Below are positions 39,500-52,604 of a stretch of DNA of 64,000 bases, in pieces (positions within the stretch are counted from its first letter, which is position 1; the number at the start of each line of letters is the position of its first letter). The DNA lies in NCBI GenBank assembly GCA_023846275.1, contig JAIUJO010000294.1, positions 31,983 to 95,982 on the forward strand. The letters run 5' to 3'. A program made the translations under genes and the position numbers. The stretch comes from Vanilla planifolia (Eukaryota > Streptophyta > Magnoliopsida > Asparagales > Orchidaceae). The notes under the pieces are model-generated. The model was not told the origin of the DNA. It saw only the letters and a program-made list of their open reading frames with translations, and did not search any database.

Positions 39500-40789
39500 A
39501 GTGAATATGAGTGTTTGAATCTTACAAAAGAGGGTGAATTATTATTTTAAACTTTTTTTTACTATTTTCTCTTACTAATTTTATTTTTTAAAATTACAAA
39601 AAACTATTATTTTCAAATATATTAATTTATCATTTTTATAACAAATGCAAAACTTGAAATGATTTACAAATTTTTTGGTGGTTTGGTTCAACAAGAACTA
39701 CTTCAAACCCCAAATAAGGTAAAAAATCTCCACTTTTAAAAGAATTACATATTAAGGTTTTTTTATGCCTAAAGTGTAACATACTAGCTTTTGTTGGTGC
39801 AACTATAACTCGGGCATTTATGGGACCAATTATAGCTCAATTTTTAGAAGTTCAATAAGAGCTTTTACTTTTTCAAAAGTTAAGACCCCAACAAAAAACA
39901 CATCAAGAAATAAATTTTTGATAAAAATGTAAAACTTTTCTTATTGTTGGTTATAATTGAAAAAATGCAAAAAGAGCATAAAATAATGAAAAGAATTAAG
40001 AAAATAAAAGTTGAGAAGAATTAGGCTTAGTTGTAAGAATTTGGAATTTCATATAGCTATAACCCATATTGTCTATGAGTGGAAAATTTTGCCAACAGAA
40101 TAGGATGTAGCCCCTTTTTAAGATGTTGAAATGTTGTTCACATTTAATTATAATTTAGTTCATAATGCTTTGGTATTTATAGGAAACTTTTTTTCTACCC
40201 ATTGCAAAAGATGTTTAAAAGCTGTTACAAAAGAAGGTTCCAAATAGCTTAAAAAATTTTACAATATTCTCACAAAAAGACAACTAGAATGGCATAATAT
40301 CAAATAATTATTTAACTTTTAAGAGGAATTTACTTCGTCCATTAGATCAACACTAAGAAGATCTCAATCGTTCAATGAAACACAGATGAGCTCTAGTCAG
40401 TTGGATCAAATTGGATTTTATCGGGGCTGCTCAATCAAGTTAGATGAGATTTGGATTGTTTGATTATTTAACTATAAAATAAAGATTCGATATGAATCGT
40501 AGAATTAGAAAATGAGATATATGTGTCATCAAATCAATGTTAAATTATTTGAAAAGAGAAAACAAAAATTGTAGTCAAATGAAGTCGAACGTGATCACGA
40601 TTGCAGAGTGGATCAATCAACTAAAGTAGATGAAGCTTTAATCATTAAATGGCTTATGAATTGGATGGTTGGATTGGTTAAGATCAGTGTTGAAATATGG
40701 AGGCAATCTCCACATGTAATCGAAGAAATATATCATTGGATGGTGCTAAGTACTATTGCATTTGGATGGAGACTGTCATGGAAGACATT

Positions 40790-40829
40790 GTCCCACATCA
40801 AAGGAAAGGAAACTTATTGTATTTATAAA
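40790..40829 (+). promoter_or_regulatory. snRNA-type USE + TATA motif in E3
   Basis: gtcccacatca at 40,790-40,800 matches 10 of 11 positions of the plant snRNA upstream sequence element (RTCCCACATCG). After about 21 nt comes tttataaac, a TATA-like box. In plant snRNA genes such a pair drives Pol II or Pol III depending on the spacing. The same motif also occurs near the start of some plant LTRs. Activity is unproven. Confidence 0.55.
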
Positions 40830-41299
40830 CTTTTCCTTGGGTATAATTTGTAAGACTAATATTGGTTTGCTTTGGCTTTGCACACTAGAGATTCAATAGT
40901 CACTAAGGAGGACTTGTAATGCACATGTTTATCTAGATTTAACAAGATTCTTATATTTTGCTCAAGAGCTTCTTAGTTCAATCCAATGCCTTGCCCTATC
41001 TAATTTTAGAATATACATTAAACTAAAGGTAGTCAACCCGATCTAGATCTAACTATTTTTTTACCTGATACTTGAGTTTAAGCTATACTAAAGTGTTTAA
41101 CATTCATGTATAGCTTGGAATGTGGCATATAATTTTTTATTTATTTAATTATGAAAATTTTGATAGAATTATTTTTTTTGTATGTAATCAAGGTTTAACA
41201 ATAACTTACCATTAAATTTGATAAAAAACACAAAACGTTTTTTTTAATAAAAGAAGAACGTACCAAAAATAGAATTACGTTAAATCAATGAATTTTTTT

Positions 41300-41375
41300 C
41301 GTTGGATTTGAACCGTGAAAGGAATTAAGAGATTTAGAAATTGAATCCTATTCATTTGACAAATTAACGAGATGT
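41300..41375 (-). other. tRNA-like B-box segment in E3
   Basis: On the minus strand ggttcaaatcc (41,304-41,314) is a perfect B-box, preceded about 45 nt upstream by ttgtcaaatgaatagg, a weak A-box resemblance. No paired acceptor stem is evident. It is equivalent in position to the segments in E1, E5 and E6. Confidence 0.3.
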
Positions 41376-41565
41376 TTAAATAATTTAGATTCCTAAATAT
41401 GGTTTGAAAATGATACAAATGGAGAGTACCTTAAAATCAACTTGTTAATTTTTTTAATGGTAAAATAAAAGCTTATCAAAGTTAATGTGCATGTCATCAA
41501 TCTTTGAAACTTGCTAAATATTTGAAGGTGATCTCAATACCACAAGTTTATCTTGTTCAAAGTTC

Positions 41566-42814
41566 ATAAATATGACACATTATTATTAATTATATGAAGT
41601 AATAAATAGTACACAACATATTACATAATAACATAATAAAATTAATATTATTTAATTTTGGTTCAAATATCTTATATCAATTATAATAAATTTGAAATAA
41701 TTTATGTTATAATTTTATATATGTAATAAATATAGAATCTTTTAAATATAATAAAATATATTTTTTATCAAAAGAAAATCTAAAATAAAATAATCTAAGT
41801 TAAATATTAATACATTTATCATCTATATTATATCATATAAAAAATATATTACATTAAATATATGATTTATATTTATTATCTATATTACATAATATAAATT
41901 TAATATATTAGAATAAATATATTATTTATTATTTAATTAAAATTTTTAATTTCAAGTATGAATAAAATAACATAAACTTAATAGTAAAAATATTTTTTAA
42001 ATATTTAAAGTATCATAAATTAATAATAACCCTTATTTTTACTACATTTTATTATTATTATATATTACAAATGATTAACTTATTATTTTTAATAAATATT
42101 ATAAGTTTAATTATTAAGATTTATCTTTTTTAAATTATTTTTACCACTGTTCTCTCTTTATGTAAATGTCTCTAAGATTTTCTCACTAAATGCTCTCTTA
42201 TTATTATTATTTATTTGTCCCTTCATTCTCTATCTCTTCAAATTTTTTTATTCATCTATTTTTCTATTCTTTTCTACATTTTATTTTCTCCCACTTTTAT
42301 TTTTTATTTATTCATTATATCCCATTGATTTTCTCCATATTTTCTTCTTTATTTAATATTCTCTCATTTCTATCTATAGTTATTTTCGTCTATATTTTGC
42401 ATTTATCAATTGTTATCATTCTCTTTCTTGTCAAATTATTTTACCCATCTCCATTCTATCATTTTTGGACCATAAAATAAAAATATTTCAGAAATCGAAT
42501 ATAATTCATACTATAATGTATAATACTTATGTTAAACGTATAAATTATCATTTCTATTTGATAAATTCCATTTTTATTAAAAGACATGAGAACATGATAG
42601 AAGAAAATTTTATGTTTTCTTGTCTATACGATAAAAAAATGTAATTTATGTATTTTTTTGTTAGTTTTAAATAAATAAAATATTAATATTAGAATCAATT
42701 ATGACGTATACGATAAGTACTAGTTTTTTTTTAAAATACATATGCTAATGGTTTAGAAAATTTTTCATATAATTTATTATTTTAATATAATAATGACACA
42801 ACAATATTTTTTAT
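41566..42814 (+). repeat. 5S-array spacer with pyrimidine tract after E3
   Basis: The spacer resumes past the 5S position (atatgacacattatta), so the 5S block is absent here. Pyrimidine tract 42,130-42,470 (96-codon frame 42,190-42,480), then the lead-in with aatgacacaacaat. Confidence 0.75.
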
Positions 42815-42934
42815 ATGTATTTGTGACCAAACGAGCTTTAGAAAAATAAGTCCCATTTGAGCTCCAAAGATAAGTTTATTTTGGAATGTATAGTATTTTG
42901 AATGGTGAGCTCTTTGGAGATCGTCAAGTTACAC
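42815..42934 (+). pseudogene. 5S rRNA pseudogene, copy 15
   Basis: Full length. It keeps ttgtgaccaaacgagcttta, gagctccaaagataag and gaatggtgagctctttggag. It ends caagttacac. The A-box to IE interval is altered. Confidence 0.86.
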
Positions 42935-44053
42935 ATACCTTAATAATATTTCTTTTTCTAATGATCAAAAATTTATTTTAATATGATGTTAACGTTAATA
43001 ATTTAAATAATTATAATTTATAATAAAAATTTAAATTTCATAATTAATTTTTAATAATAACTTTATAAGATTATTACAAATTTTATATAATAATCAATAT
43101 GGCACATTATATGATATGATAAAATTATAACTATAACATAGTTTAATATCAAGCTAAATAACTCATTATAATCATAATTAATTTGAAGTAACTTGTCTTT
43201 ATAATAACTTGTAAATTTTTGTGCAAAATTTTTGAAATAAAGTAATATTATATATTAAAATATTAAAAAATTTAAAATAATATAATTAATGTAAAATATT
43301 ATTTCTATTGATTAACTATATTACCTATGATATAGATAATATACTTGAATAATTATATTATTAATTATTTAAAAAATTATATACATAAAAGGAATTACAT
43401 TAAATTAAAATAAAATTATTCTTTAAGTAATTCAAATAATTGAAAAAAATAATAAACATCAAATATTTATATCTTTTATTCATATTAAATATTTCAAATG
43501 AATATCTTACTATATTTGATTAATATTATAACATTTATTATTAAAATTATACATTTATTTCATTATATTTTTACTCTTTTTCTTTATCTTAATATCTCTT
43601 ATTTTCTATAATGTTTTTTATGTCCTATTATCCTTCTTTATTTGTCTTTTTATTCTGTATTTCCTTACGACATTTTACCCTATTTATCCTACAACTTTCT
43701 TTATTTTCTCATTTCTCTCTCTCTCTCTTTTATTTATTTATTCTCTCTATCTCCTCTATTTTCTCTCTTTTCCTTTTCTTTTCAATAAATCTTCTCTCGT
43801 CTCTACTTAAGCAAAATTGAGTGGGCCATCATAAAGAATAGGGTAATTTTTTATTAATTTTATATTAATAAAATATGGATATTGAAGCAAATTATGATAT
43901 TTATAACAAATCTCTTGTATTGCATAATTTAACATATAGTATTTTTAATAGATCTATATTTTATTATTTGTACTTATTTTTAAAAATCATAACATAATAG
44001 AAGAAGATCTTTATTATGAATGTCTACTTTTTTAAAAATAATATTTTATATGC
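42935..44053 (+). repeat. 5S-array spacer with pyrimidine tract
   Basis: Spacer, then a tract at 43,565-43,815 that stops early. From about 43,815 the sequence is rearranged: fragments normally after the tract (aatctcttgtattgcataat) follow a piece of lead-in (ttaattttatattaataaaa). The next 5S block lacks its 5' half. Confidence 0.7.
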
Positions 44054-44121
44054 AAATTTAAGCATGCTTGAGAGAGACTGGCAATAAGATAAGTGACGTC
44101 TTGAGAAGTCCTTATGTTGTA
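44054..44121 (+). pseudogene. 5S rRNA pseudogene, copy 16 (5' truncated)
   Basis: Only the 3' half, from the A-box on: tttaagcatgcttgagagag, then aagtgacgtcttgagaag and tccttatgttgt. The first about 50 bases are deleted. Confidence 0.82.
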
Positions 44122-45289
44122 AATATTTTTTTATTTTTCTTTTTCGAAAGAATAATTAATTATTTAATAACATATTAATGTTAAAAAAATTATAAATAAT
44201 TTTTAATAATTACCAATTTCTTAATTAATTATTAATAAAAACTTTACCATTTTATATTCAACATCATATAATAATAAAGGAAAAATCTTTTCTATTTCTA
44301 AAAGTTATAAATTTTATTGGTATAAACTTTTTTAAATATTGTAATTTTATATTAAAATTTTTTGGAAATTTTAAATTGTATCATTAATATTAAATATTAT
44401 TTATATTTTTAATCAATATTACATGACATAAAGATGATATATTATAGTAATTATTTTTTTAGTTATTTAATAAAAATTATTAATTTTAAGTTCGAATAAA
44501 ATAAGATAAAATTAGCTGTAAAAGTAATCTTTAAAAAACTATAAAATTACAAAATAATTATAAATAACATATTTATATATTATGTTATTATTAAAATTTA
44601 TATGTGATAAATTTGTTACATTTAATAAAATAAATATGTTTAAATATTTAGATTTAATTTTTGTTTAATTATTTCTCTTAATTGTTTCTCTTTTTCTTAA
44701 TGTCTCATATATTCTCTTAATTATTTCTTTCTTCTATTATCATTCTCTATTTTTCCCTTCAATATTTATCTTCTTTTTTTGTTGGCCTCACCCTCCATTA
44801 TCCTTTTGTACTTTCCAATTTTTTATCTCTTTCATTTTTTTATTTATTCTCTCTTTGACTTTTATTTTATCTCTTTTCATTTCCTCAACATTAAATCCTC
44901 TCTCAACATTCTAAATTACTATTTCCTTCCCTATTTAGCTTTTATCAATCATGATTTTCATTCTCTCATATAGAAGAGTTATCTTCATTTTTATTATTTT
45001 TTGAACCAATCAATTAACAATACTTAGAAAATCTCATATATTGCATAGCTTAGAATATAATATTTACAGTTGGTATATATTTTATTATTTATATTTCATA
45101 TAATATTAATTTTATATATATCAATAGTAATGTTAACATAATGGAATAAAATCATCTATATATTTTTATTTATGTTATAAAAAAATAGTTGATTTAATTT
45201 TTATAAAATTAATATAAATAAGACATTGATATTAAAATATATTTTTCGTGTATAATAAACATGATATCTTTAAAACTATATGTTTAAGT
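44122..45289 (+). repeat. 5S-array spacer with pyrimidine tract, ends at E4
   Basis: AT-rich spacer, pyrimidine tract 44,655-45,010, lead-in to actatatgtttaagtg, then element E replaces the 5S block. Confidence 0.75.
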
Positions 45290-47310
45290 GTAAACAATAG
45301 TACAAATCTCATAAAAAGGGGTGAATTATGGTTTTAAATGATTTTTTGCTAATTTTAGTATTTTATTTATTCTTAGAATTTTGTTACAAAATATTTAACA
45401 TATGTAAAAAACATCTATTTACAAATATAACAATTTATAATTTTTGTAATCAAAATAAAAGTTGAAATAGTGTACCGAAATTTTTTGCTAGATTGATTCA
45501 AATTAGAGAATACGTTCGCACCCACGAAGGTCGAAAACACACCATTAATAAGAGAACTACAATTTTAGGTTTTTCTTTATTTTCTCCTCTAAGCTATTAG
45601 CTTTTGGTAGTTTGGTTATAACCTAGTCTTTTATGAGCTCAAACCTAACTCGATTTTTTACGAGATCAAGTTGAACTTTGGCTTTCACAAATACTTAGCT
45701 TCACAGCCTACAAGAAAAAACAACATTAAAAGAATGAAAATAATTGAAATTTGGAATATCTAGTACTCATAAGTCGTGGGTCCTACTAGTGGAGATTTCT
45801 TCAAGTATAATGTGATTTAGCCCTTTTTTGAGATTTTAAAATCTTTTTTATGTTCCTTAGTCATTTCTTTCAAATTTGATAGATATTAATTAAAAATTTT
45901 TTTTCATTGTCATTATAATTTGTGTTAAGAGCTATTATAGAACGAGTTTCTGAACATCTTAATAAGATCTTAAAATAATCTTCCAAAACAACTATTATAG
46001 TGGTATAATATTGGTTACATATTTAATAATTAGGTATAATTGGATGGAGCCAATGGTCTGACCTTGAGGAAATCTCAACCTTCAGATCAAACATTGTATA
46101 GGAAAACAAGTTGTAGATGATTGGATGAAGTTAGTTTCATGGCAACCAATCAATTAAAAGACGAGACATGGATCTTTTGATTAATCAAAACATAATAATA
46201 AGATCGAGGCTATACGATTAAAATAGGAGAGATTTTTCTCATCATACGAGGGATTGAATTTTTCTAAAAAAAAAATAAAAATAGATATCAATTGAAGTGG
46301 AATGAGAATAGGAAGATTGGATGGATCAAGTAGTTATAGCGAATGAAATATAGACTATTTCATTGGCTTATCAGATGATCAGTTTGAATGACTAAGCTCA
46401 TTGTTTCAAAGCCCATTACGTAATCACAAAAATGCACTATCGGATGGTGCTGAGTGCTATTAGTTTTGGATGTAGATATTTGCAAGGGAGATTGTCCCAG
46501 ATTAAAAGTTAATCCCAAAGACAAACTCCTAAGATACGAGTTTTTCTTTGTTTCACACAGCCCATACTTATTTTTTGATTGAATGCTTCCTAGTTTTATC
46601 TAATGCCTTTGCCTATGAAGCTTAAGAAGTCATTGTGAACTTGGATTTGTTAGCTCAATCTGGATCTAACTATTTTTCTTGACCCAATGAACGAGTTTAG
46701 CTTGGCTTAATACTTTTGTGGTTTGGCACAACTAGGGATGTGGCATAAAAGTTTTTTATTTATTTAATTATAAAAATTTTATTAGATATATTTTTCATTG
46801 AAATTAACATTTAATAATGAACATCACATAGAATATCATAAAAACATATAAAAATATGATTTAACCATAGAAGCAATGATTAAAAAATAGAATTATGTTA
46901 AATAATTGAATGGTTTATATAACTTTTGTCAAACAAAATAATAGAGATATTTAAAAATGGAATCCAATTCATTTGCAAAATCAAAGAGAAGATTAAAATA
47001 TTTGGATGCCTAAATAAGATTTGAAATTGATACAAATGGAGAGTTTTTTTAAAATCAACAAGCTAACATTTTATTTTAAAGAAAAATATATCATAATTAA
47101 TGTCGATGTGCATGTCTTCAATCATTGAAACTTGTTGGAGACTACAAGGTGATTTCATTAGACCTAGTTCACCATGTTCATAGTTCATAACTTATTCTTT
47201 ACCAATATCATTTCATATTTAAGAAGCCTATAGAATAAAAGGATAAATAATTAAGGCATGACTCATGAAGCAAAAGTGTGACCCAACACATCTATTCATT
47301 TATAAAATTT
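45290..47310 (+). repeat. Element E, long copy (E4)
   Basis: About 2.0 kb. It begins ctcataaaaaggggtgaatt and carries gtttggttataacctag, a tagcccttttttgag segment, cggatggtgctgagtgc, a worn promoter segment at 46,491, caatctggatctaact, and a tail with atgtgcatgtcttcaatc. Unlike E3 it retains the last about 180 bp of the tail, and it runs into the lead-in and a 5S block at 47,370. The right end is therefore complete and E sits upstream of 5S. Confidence 0.65.
46491..46540 (+). promoter_or_regulatory. Worn USE-like motif in E4
   Basis: attgtcccagatta corresponds to the E3 USE with CAC changed to CAG. The TATA-like position (aagatacgag) is not kept. It is probably dead but confirms positional homology. 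Confidence 0.3.
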
Positions 47311-47369
47311 TTTAATTGATTCATTATCTTGGAGAAAATAATCACACAATTATGATTCAACCATTTGAA
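47311..47369 (+). repeat. 5S lead-in after E4
   Basis: attgattcattatcttgga and aatcacacaattatgat are the normal sequence just upstream of 5S blocks, here directly following the end of element E. Confidence 0.65.
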
Positions 47370-47484
47370 TGCATGTGTGACCACATAAGTGTTATAGCAT
47401 TGATCTCATTAGAGTTGAAAAGTTAAACATGCTTGGATAAGAGTAATGTTTGGATGGCCGACCTTCTGGGAAGTGCCCGTAATT
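47370..47484 (+). pseudogene. 5S rRNA pseudogene, copy 17
   Basis: Full length. It keeps gcatgtgtgaccacataag, tgatctcattagag, agttaaacatgcttgg and accttctgggaagt, the last nearer to ancestral 5S than the usual cttgagaag. The 3' end is cccgtaattta. Confidence 0.88.
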
Positions 47485-48707
47485 TAATTATTTTGTTTAC
47501 AACACTCTTTTTTCTAGTGAATGATAATTGATTAAAATATATTATTAGTGATCAAAAATTTGTTTCTTATGAATAATAATTTATTATTAATATTTTTGAA
47601 GTTAAATATAATTAATAACTTTATAACCATATTATTAATTTTATAAAATAATAAATATGACACATCATATGATAAAATAAAATATTAAAATTACTTTAAT
47701 TTAATATTGTGTAAAATAAGTTATATCTATTATGATAAATAAGGTTTAATTTATGTTTATAAATGCATATTTGTAATCTTTTAAGTAGTTTTTCAAACAT
47801 AATAATATTATATTATAAAATATAAGAATTCTAAAATTATATCTTTAAAATTAAATATTATTTATATTTATTATATGTTTTACACCATATAAGAATAATA
47901 TATTAGAATAGTAATAATATTTATTAATTAATAATTTTTAATTTAAAGTAAAAAAAATTAATTAATAGTTAAAATATTTTTCAAATATTAGTAATATTCT
48001 AAAGTATAAAATAACCTCAAATATATTTTATAAGTTATTATTAATAAATATTATCCATGATTGACTTCTCATAATTAATAAATGTTACAATTTCAATTTT
48101 ATGATTTATCTTTTATTTTGTTATTTCTCACAATTTTTCTCTTATGTAAATGTTTTTTAAGTTCTCACTTTTTTCTCTCTTATTATCATTCTCTTATTTG
48201 TCTTTTTATTAAAATTCTTAAACACATTCTTCTAGGTCACTCTTTCTTGTCTACCCTATTTTACTTTCTCATTTCAATATCTTTTTTTACATTTTTATAA
48301 CTTCTCTTTATCTTCTTTTTATTTGATTTTTTTTGGCACTTTGTTAGATCATCCTGATCTCCCTTTATCACTATTTTCTTTACTTTTTTCTCTCATTAAT
48401 ACATGGCTTTCTCTCTCTTTTATAGAATAGTTATCTTCATTTCAATTCTCTTTTTTAGCTAATCAATTAATAATATTTAAAAAATCACTTATGTTGTGTA
48501 CTACAATATTTATGTTAAAAATAATAATTTATGTAATTTTTTTATTAATTTTATATAAAAAAATACTTATATTAAAATATATTATGACATATAAAATAAG
48601 TATAACTATTTAAATAAGTGTATAAGTTAGATAATTTAGAAAGTTTTAAAAATAGCTCATTATTTTTGAGACGACCATCACATAATTGTAGTTTTTTTTC
48701 TTTTAAA
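47485..48707 (+). repeat. 5S-array spacer with pyrimidine tract
   Basis: Normal spacer order. Pyrimidine tract at 48,110-48,465 with a 72-codon frame 48,082-48,300. The lead-in is shortened by about 100 bp (gtgtactacaatatttatg) before gataatttagaaagtttt. Confidence 0.8.
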
Positions 48708-48826
48708 TCCTTGCTCATTCACACTAGTGTTACACCATTAGATGTCATTGTACCCACAAAGTTAAAAATGCTTCGGCGAAGGTAGCGTTATGATGGATGA
48801 CATCTTCAGATGTCATCTTATTGCAC
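48708..48826 (+). pseudogene. 5S rRNA pseudogene, copy 18
   Basis: Full length. It is unusual in keeping cttcggcgaagg, near the 5S cttgggcgagag with its CpG. It also keeps ttagatgtcattgtacc, cacaaagttaa and the end ttgcacc. The C-box is worn (tgatggatgacatc). Confidence 0.85.
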
Positions 48827-49847
48827 CTATGTTTCGTTACATTTCTTTTTTAATGAATGATAAAAGGATTTAATAGCACGTTAATTTTTAAAAAAAATAG
48901 TAGTAAATAATACTTAATAATTAGTATTTTAGTATTTAATTATTAATAATAACTTTAGAATAATCTATCCAATTTCACGTAGTAATAAATATGACACATC
49001 GTATGCCAACATAAAACAAAAACTTAATATAATTTAATATTTAGCAAAATAACTTATATCAATTATAATAAATTCGAATCTTATTTTTTAATAATACAAA
49101 TGTGTATTATATAAAATATTTTAAATATAGTAGTATAATATTGTTGAATATTAGAAATGTAAAATTATACCATTAATTTTAAATATTATTTGTATTTATT
49201 ATCTATATTACATCATATAAAGGCAATATGCTAGAATAATTACATTATTTATTATTTAATAATTTTTTTAAATTTATTTGCGAATAATTTAATTTGAAAT
49301 TAATAGTAGAATTATTCTTTCAATATTTGTAATAAACTAAAATAATAATAAATCTCAAATATTTCATATATATTATTTTTATTAAATATTATATGTGATT
49401 AACATACTACATTTATAAAATATTTCAAGTTTATATTTTTTTGTCTTTCTTTTATTTGATTATTTCCCTTAATTTTTCCTTTTTCACAATGTCTCATATC
49501 TTCCCTCACCTCCTTTTTCATGCTATTATCATTTTTTATTTCTCTCCTTTTTTCTATTTTCTTATATTCTTCTTGAAGCCATCTCACCATTATCCTTTTC
49601 TATTTTCCAATTCTCTCCATATTTCACTTATTCATTTATTCTCTCTATTCTCTCTTTTCTTTTACTCTTCATTAAACAATCTCTCATCTTTCTCTATTAT
49701 TATTTTCTCCTTTATTTTTGACTTATCTATTCATGTCTTTTTCTCTTTATTGAAGAATAATTATCTGTATATTTAATATCCTTTTTGATCATCAACTAAT
49801 AATATTAACAAATTCTCTTATGTTGCATAGTTTAACACATTTTATTT

Positions 49848-49923
<76 letters not shown>

Positions 49924-51245
49924 TCATTATGAAATTTATTTTTTTATAAGAATAATAATATAATAGAAGAAAATCTTATGCATTATCATAAATGCTATCA
50001 ATAATAATACTTTACATGTAAATATTAAAAAATTAAATTATTATAAATGATAGTTTATAATTACAACTTTTGTGATAATTTTAGATAATTACTTTATAAT
50101 ATTGTTGTTAATTTCATATAATAATAAATATAGCACATCATATGATGTAATAAAATAATAATTTAATATAATTTAACATTGACAAAAATTACTTGTATAT
50201 TACTATGAAAAAAAATTTATTAGTTTTTCATAAAGTATAGGTATACCATGTATAGAACTTTTTAAATATAATAATATTACTTATGCAATATAAGAATTCT
50301 AATATCTTTTTATTAATGTAAATTAGTGTTTATTTTTGTTATATATATTATTGTCATATAAAGATAATCTATTGGAATAACAATATAATTTATTATTTTA
50401 TTAAATTTCTTTATTTTTAGAAAATAAAATAATAAAATGTTTAAAAAACAAAAAAATATATTTATTTTTTAAAAAAAAAATATTATATATGATTAACTTG
50501 TTATTTTTAATAAAAAATTATAATTTTTATTTGTTAAAATTTAAATTTTATTTAATTTTTTCTCTCACTTTTTTCCTCTTTATCTTTATGACTTCCCCAT
50601 TATTTCACTTCCTACCATCTCCAAATATCATTCACTTATTTATCACTTCTTTTCTATCTCATTACATTTTTCTTTGCACAAACTCTTCTTTATAATTCTT
50701 TGCATTCTAACTTTTATTTTACTTTTTTTTTAATTCTCTTTATCTTCATTAAGTTCACTTTTTTCTTTGTCTAAACATTAAAAAATCTCTCATTAATCTC
50801 TACTACTATAATCATCCATATTTTTCTTTTATTAATAAATGACTTTTTTCATTTACAAAAAAGTTATCTTTTTCTCCATTATACCCCTTTTGAAGAATTA
50901 ATTGGCAATATTTAAGAAATCAGAAGAATTGCATAGTTTAATATACAATATTTATGAAAAATAAATATTTTTTTATTTATTAAATAATTTTATTTTATTT
51001 TTGCAAAAATGATAACATAATGGAAGAAAATTGTATGAGTTAAAGTATGAATTATTTAAAAAATATATTATGTAAATTTTTATTAAATTTATATGAATAA
51101 AATATTGATATTAAAATATTTTACGATTTATACAACAGACATAATTTTTTTTGAAAAGTAGATTTCATTAAAACTTTTGAAATTTTTAAAAATTATTGCT
51201 ATAATCAACACAATAATCAGGCAACTATAATGTTTTCAATTATAT
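48827..51245 (+). repeat. Two array units fused, 5S deleted
   Basis: First spacer, pyrimidine tract 49,440-49,790, a TA run at 49,854-49,917, then a joint near 50,020. There the lead-in runs straight into the post-5S spacer (attaaaaaattaaattatta) with no 5S block. The second tract is at 50,545-50,895, followed by a normal lead-in. The open frames at 49,441-49,776, 49,399-49,590 and 50,489-50,695 are tract sequence on either strand. Confidence 0.75.
49854..49917. repeat. (TA)n microsatellite, ~32 repeats
   Basis: A run of 64 bases of uninterrupted alternating T and A, sitting in the AT-rich part after a pyrimidine tract where other units have only short ata runs. Confidence 0.98.
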
Positions 51246-51362
51246 ACATGTACAACCACTCAAGTATTATGACATTAGATCTCATTAGTACCAATGGTTA
51301 AGTATGATTTTGTGGGATTGGCATTTAGATGAGTGTTCTCTTTAAAAATCCTTATGTTGCAA
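51246..51362 (+). pseudogene. 5S rRNA pseudogene, copy 19
   Basis: Full length. It keeps caaccactcaagtattatg, cattagatctcattagta and ccttatgttgcaa. The A-box (atggttaagtatgatttt) and C-box (agatgagtgttctc) are damaged. Confidence 0.87.
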
Positions 51363-52604
51363 ATATTTTTCATATTCCTTTTTCTAATGAGTAATAATTT
51401 CTTTTAATAATATATTACTATCAAAAAATTAAACTACTATAAATGATAATTTGTAATTACTATTTTAATAAATAATTACTAATAATAATATTATAACATT
51501 ATTGTAAAATTTAAATAGAAAGAAATTTGGCACATCATTGGATGTAACAAAATAATATCATTAATATAAATTAGTATTAAGTAAAATAACTTCTATAAAT
51601 TACAATAAATAGTAATTAATTTCATTTCATAATGGTGTACATATGTTCTGCCCACAACTTTTTAAATACAGTAACATTATATTACAAAATATTAGAATTA
51701 TAAAATTATATCGTTAATGTTAAATATTACATATGTTTATTATCTATATTATGTATTATAAATATAATAAATTTGAATAAATTTTTTTAATTTCAAATCA
51801 ATATTTTTTATTAATTTATAAGTAAATAATGTTATGTTAATAGTTAAAATATTATTTAAATTTGAGAATTACTCTTAAATTATAATAAATAAAAATTTAT
51901 TTCTATATTTTAAAATTTTTAAACATTATTTCTGATTTATTTATCATATTTAATAAATATTATAAATTTATTTTTAAGATATAATATCAATTCAATTGTT
52001 TCTCTAACTTTTTTCTCTTTATCTAAATATTTTTCGTATTCTATGACTTCCCTTATTGTTCTTGTAACATAGTTTACATGTGTGTCCATTCTCTGCTCTT
52101 TATAGCTTTCAGGGTATTTGTCCCTCCTCTATGCTTCTCTTCTAACATATTTCTCTCACTTTTATTTATTTATTTATTCTCTCCAACCCCTCTATGTTCT
52201 ATAATTTCTTTTCCTCTTCATTAAATATTTTATCATCATTATCTATTACTTCCCTTCTCTATTTTATTTATTTATCCATATCTTTCTTAATTACCCAATA
52301 GTTATCTACATATATATAATCTCTTTTTAGTCCCATCGACTAACATTATTTATGATCTCACAATTTTTAGTTTAATATATATTATTTATGAAAATATATA
52401 TTTTATTTTTTATATTTTTTATAAAATTTTATTTTTTATTTATAAGTTTTATAACGTAATGGAAAACAATTTTATATGTTAATGTCGATGTAATAGAAAA
52501 AAAATTTCCTAATTTTTATTAAATTTATATTAAAAAGATATAGTATTAGAATATATTATGACATATATAATAATTATGAGTTACTTTAAGAGATAAATAT
52601 TAAA
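51363..52604 (+). repeat. 5S-array spacer with pyrimidine tract, ends at E5
   Basis: AT-rich spacer, tract 51,995-52,345 (with an atypical patch acatgtgtgtcc near 52,076), then the lead-in until element E begins near 52,605. Confidence 0.78.

Larger units (their letters stand above)
39500..41565 (+). repeat. Element E, long copy (E3)
   Basis: About 2.07 kb of non-coding sequence with less extreme AT content than the spacer. Landmarks in order: acaaaagagggtgaatta; gcaactataactcgggc; a segment near 40,070-40,140 whose counterparts in E4 and E6 contain worn forms of gatgtagccc; gctgttacaaaag; atttggattgtttgatta; ggatggtgctaag; the USE/TATA pair near 40,790; gatctagatctaact; aggcttggaatgtggca-type sequence; the antisense B-box near 41,304. 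The 81-codon frame at 40,608-40,853 is not in phase with open frames of other E copies. It might be a decayed non-autonomous retroelement or long terminal repeat; no terminal repeats, PBS or polypurine tract were found. Confidence 0.65.

Noticed and set aside
40608..40853. Frames in element E (27,184; 40,608; 61,956) as remnants of a transposon protein
   Set aside because: They lie on homologous DNA but are open in different phases, so the peptides do not correspond.
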